Assembly (NCBI GenBank): GCA_000432735.1
Contig: FR887799.1
Location: 1-32,074 of the forward strand
Origin: Bacteroides sp. CAG:443
GTDB taxonomy: Bacteria; Bacteroidota; Bacteroidia; Bacteroidales; Bacteroidaceae
DNA length: 32,074 nt
Direction of reading: 5' to 3'
In this document: piece by piece, positions 31,935-32,074 of the stretch
How the letters are laid out: every line of letters begins with the position of its first letter
How positions within the stretch are numbered: position 1 is the first letter of the stretch
Notes under the pieces: model-generated
Database searches by the model: none
What the model was told of the DNA's origin: nothing
What the model saw: only the letters and a program-made list of their open reading frames with translations
Program-made: the position numbers and the translations under genes

Positions 31935-32074
31935 CTTTTAATCGTACCTTATGGAATTGAAATACGCATCACGGTCGAACATTACGCCCAACACGCCCGC
32001 TTTTAATCGTACCTTATGGAATTGAAATCTGTTCTGCGTCTGTCAGTTCAGAAGCCTTGATAACACTTTTAATC
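31935..32074 (+). CRISPR. Leader-proximal start of a type I-B CRISPR array, cut by the window edge
   Basis: Two complete identical 29-base repeats (31935-31963, 32000-32028) and the first nine bases of a third (32066-32074). Each begins CTTTTAATCGTACC and ends GGAATTGAAAT. Spacers are 36 bases (31964-31999) and 37 bases (32029-32065). The repeat ends in ATTGAAAT, the expected I-B handle. Array direction is the same as the cas genes, with the leader between cas2 and repeat 1, so these are the newest spacers. Spacer 1 is rich in GC compared with the locus. Total size is unknown. Confidence 0.97.

Overview
The window is a stretch of Bacteroidales chromosome, most likely Bacteroides or Phocaeicola. 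Three things point there: promoters of the Bacteroidota form TTTG-N(19-21)-TAnnTTTG in front of many genes, a near absence of Shine-Dalgarno sequences, and typical gene families (CbpA/CbpM pair, secreted 5'-nucleotidase, succinate CoA-transferase, ThrE exporter, RND tripartite pump, long PurF-like protein beside carAB). The genus is inference.

Layout. Bases 1-41 look like the end of an IS3-family element running off the left edge. Then come cbpM and a CbpA-type dnaJ on the minus strand, a secreted 5'-nucleotidase, tRNA-Thr(CGT), a succinate/acetate CoA-transferase, and on the minus strand a small monooxygenase-fold protein and a threonine/serine exporter. Next is an RND efflux operon (fusion protein, permease, outer-membrane factor; 7548-13314). 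A 390-bp intergenic region carries a promoter, a rod-shaped RNA candidate and a terminator. It is followed by a nucleotide-synthesis block (PurF-like amidotransferase, carA, carB; 13707-19996) and an ECF sigma factor with a four-helix membrane partner (20337-21414).

From 21857 to the right edge lies a complete, visibly AT-richer type I-B CRISPR-Cas locus. Its order is XRE-ImmA regulator, cas6, 285-bp gap, cas8b, cas7, cas5, cas3, cas4, cas1, cas2, terminator, leader and the start of a CRISPR array. Array repeats are 29 bp and the visible spacers are 36 and 37 bp.

The most interesting part is the cas6-cas8 gap (23691-23975). Its minus strand holds what looks like a self-contained, crRNA-like mini gene: a -7 box, an exact copy of the last 11 bases of the CRISPR repeat (the crRNA handle), a 23-24-nt guide, a copy of the repeat's 5' half, and an intrinsic terminator. 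The first 17 guide bases match, with one mismatch, a site just downstream of the promoter on the opposite strand that should drive cas8, and that site is flanked by a CCA PAM-like triplet. Between this site and cas8 lies a 17-codon ORF with an unusually strong Shine-Dalgarno sequence. The arrangement and position resemble the CreTA / CreR RNA regulators known from type I-B loci, so this is probably a Bacteroidota example: a natural guide that lets the Cas complex repress its own operon and possibly a small toxin RNA.

A second unexplained signal is a triple array of TTTGTACAAA palindromes spaced 21-22 bp apart. It occurs twice in the window, upstream of thrE / the efflux operon and upstream of the cas operon.
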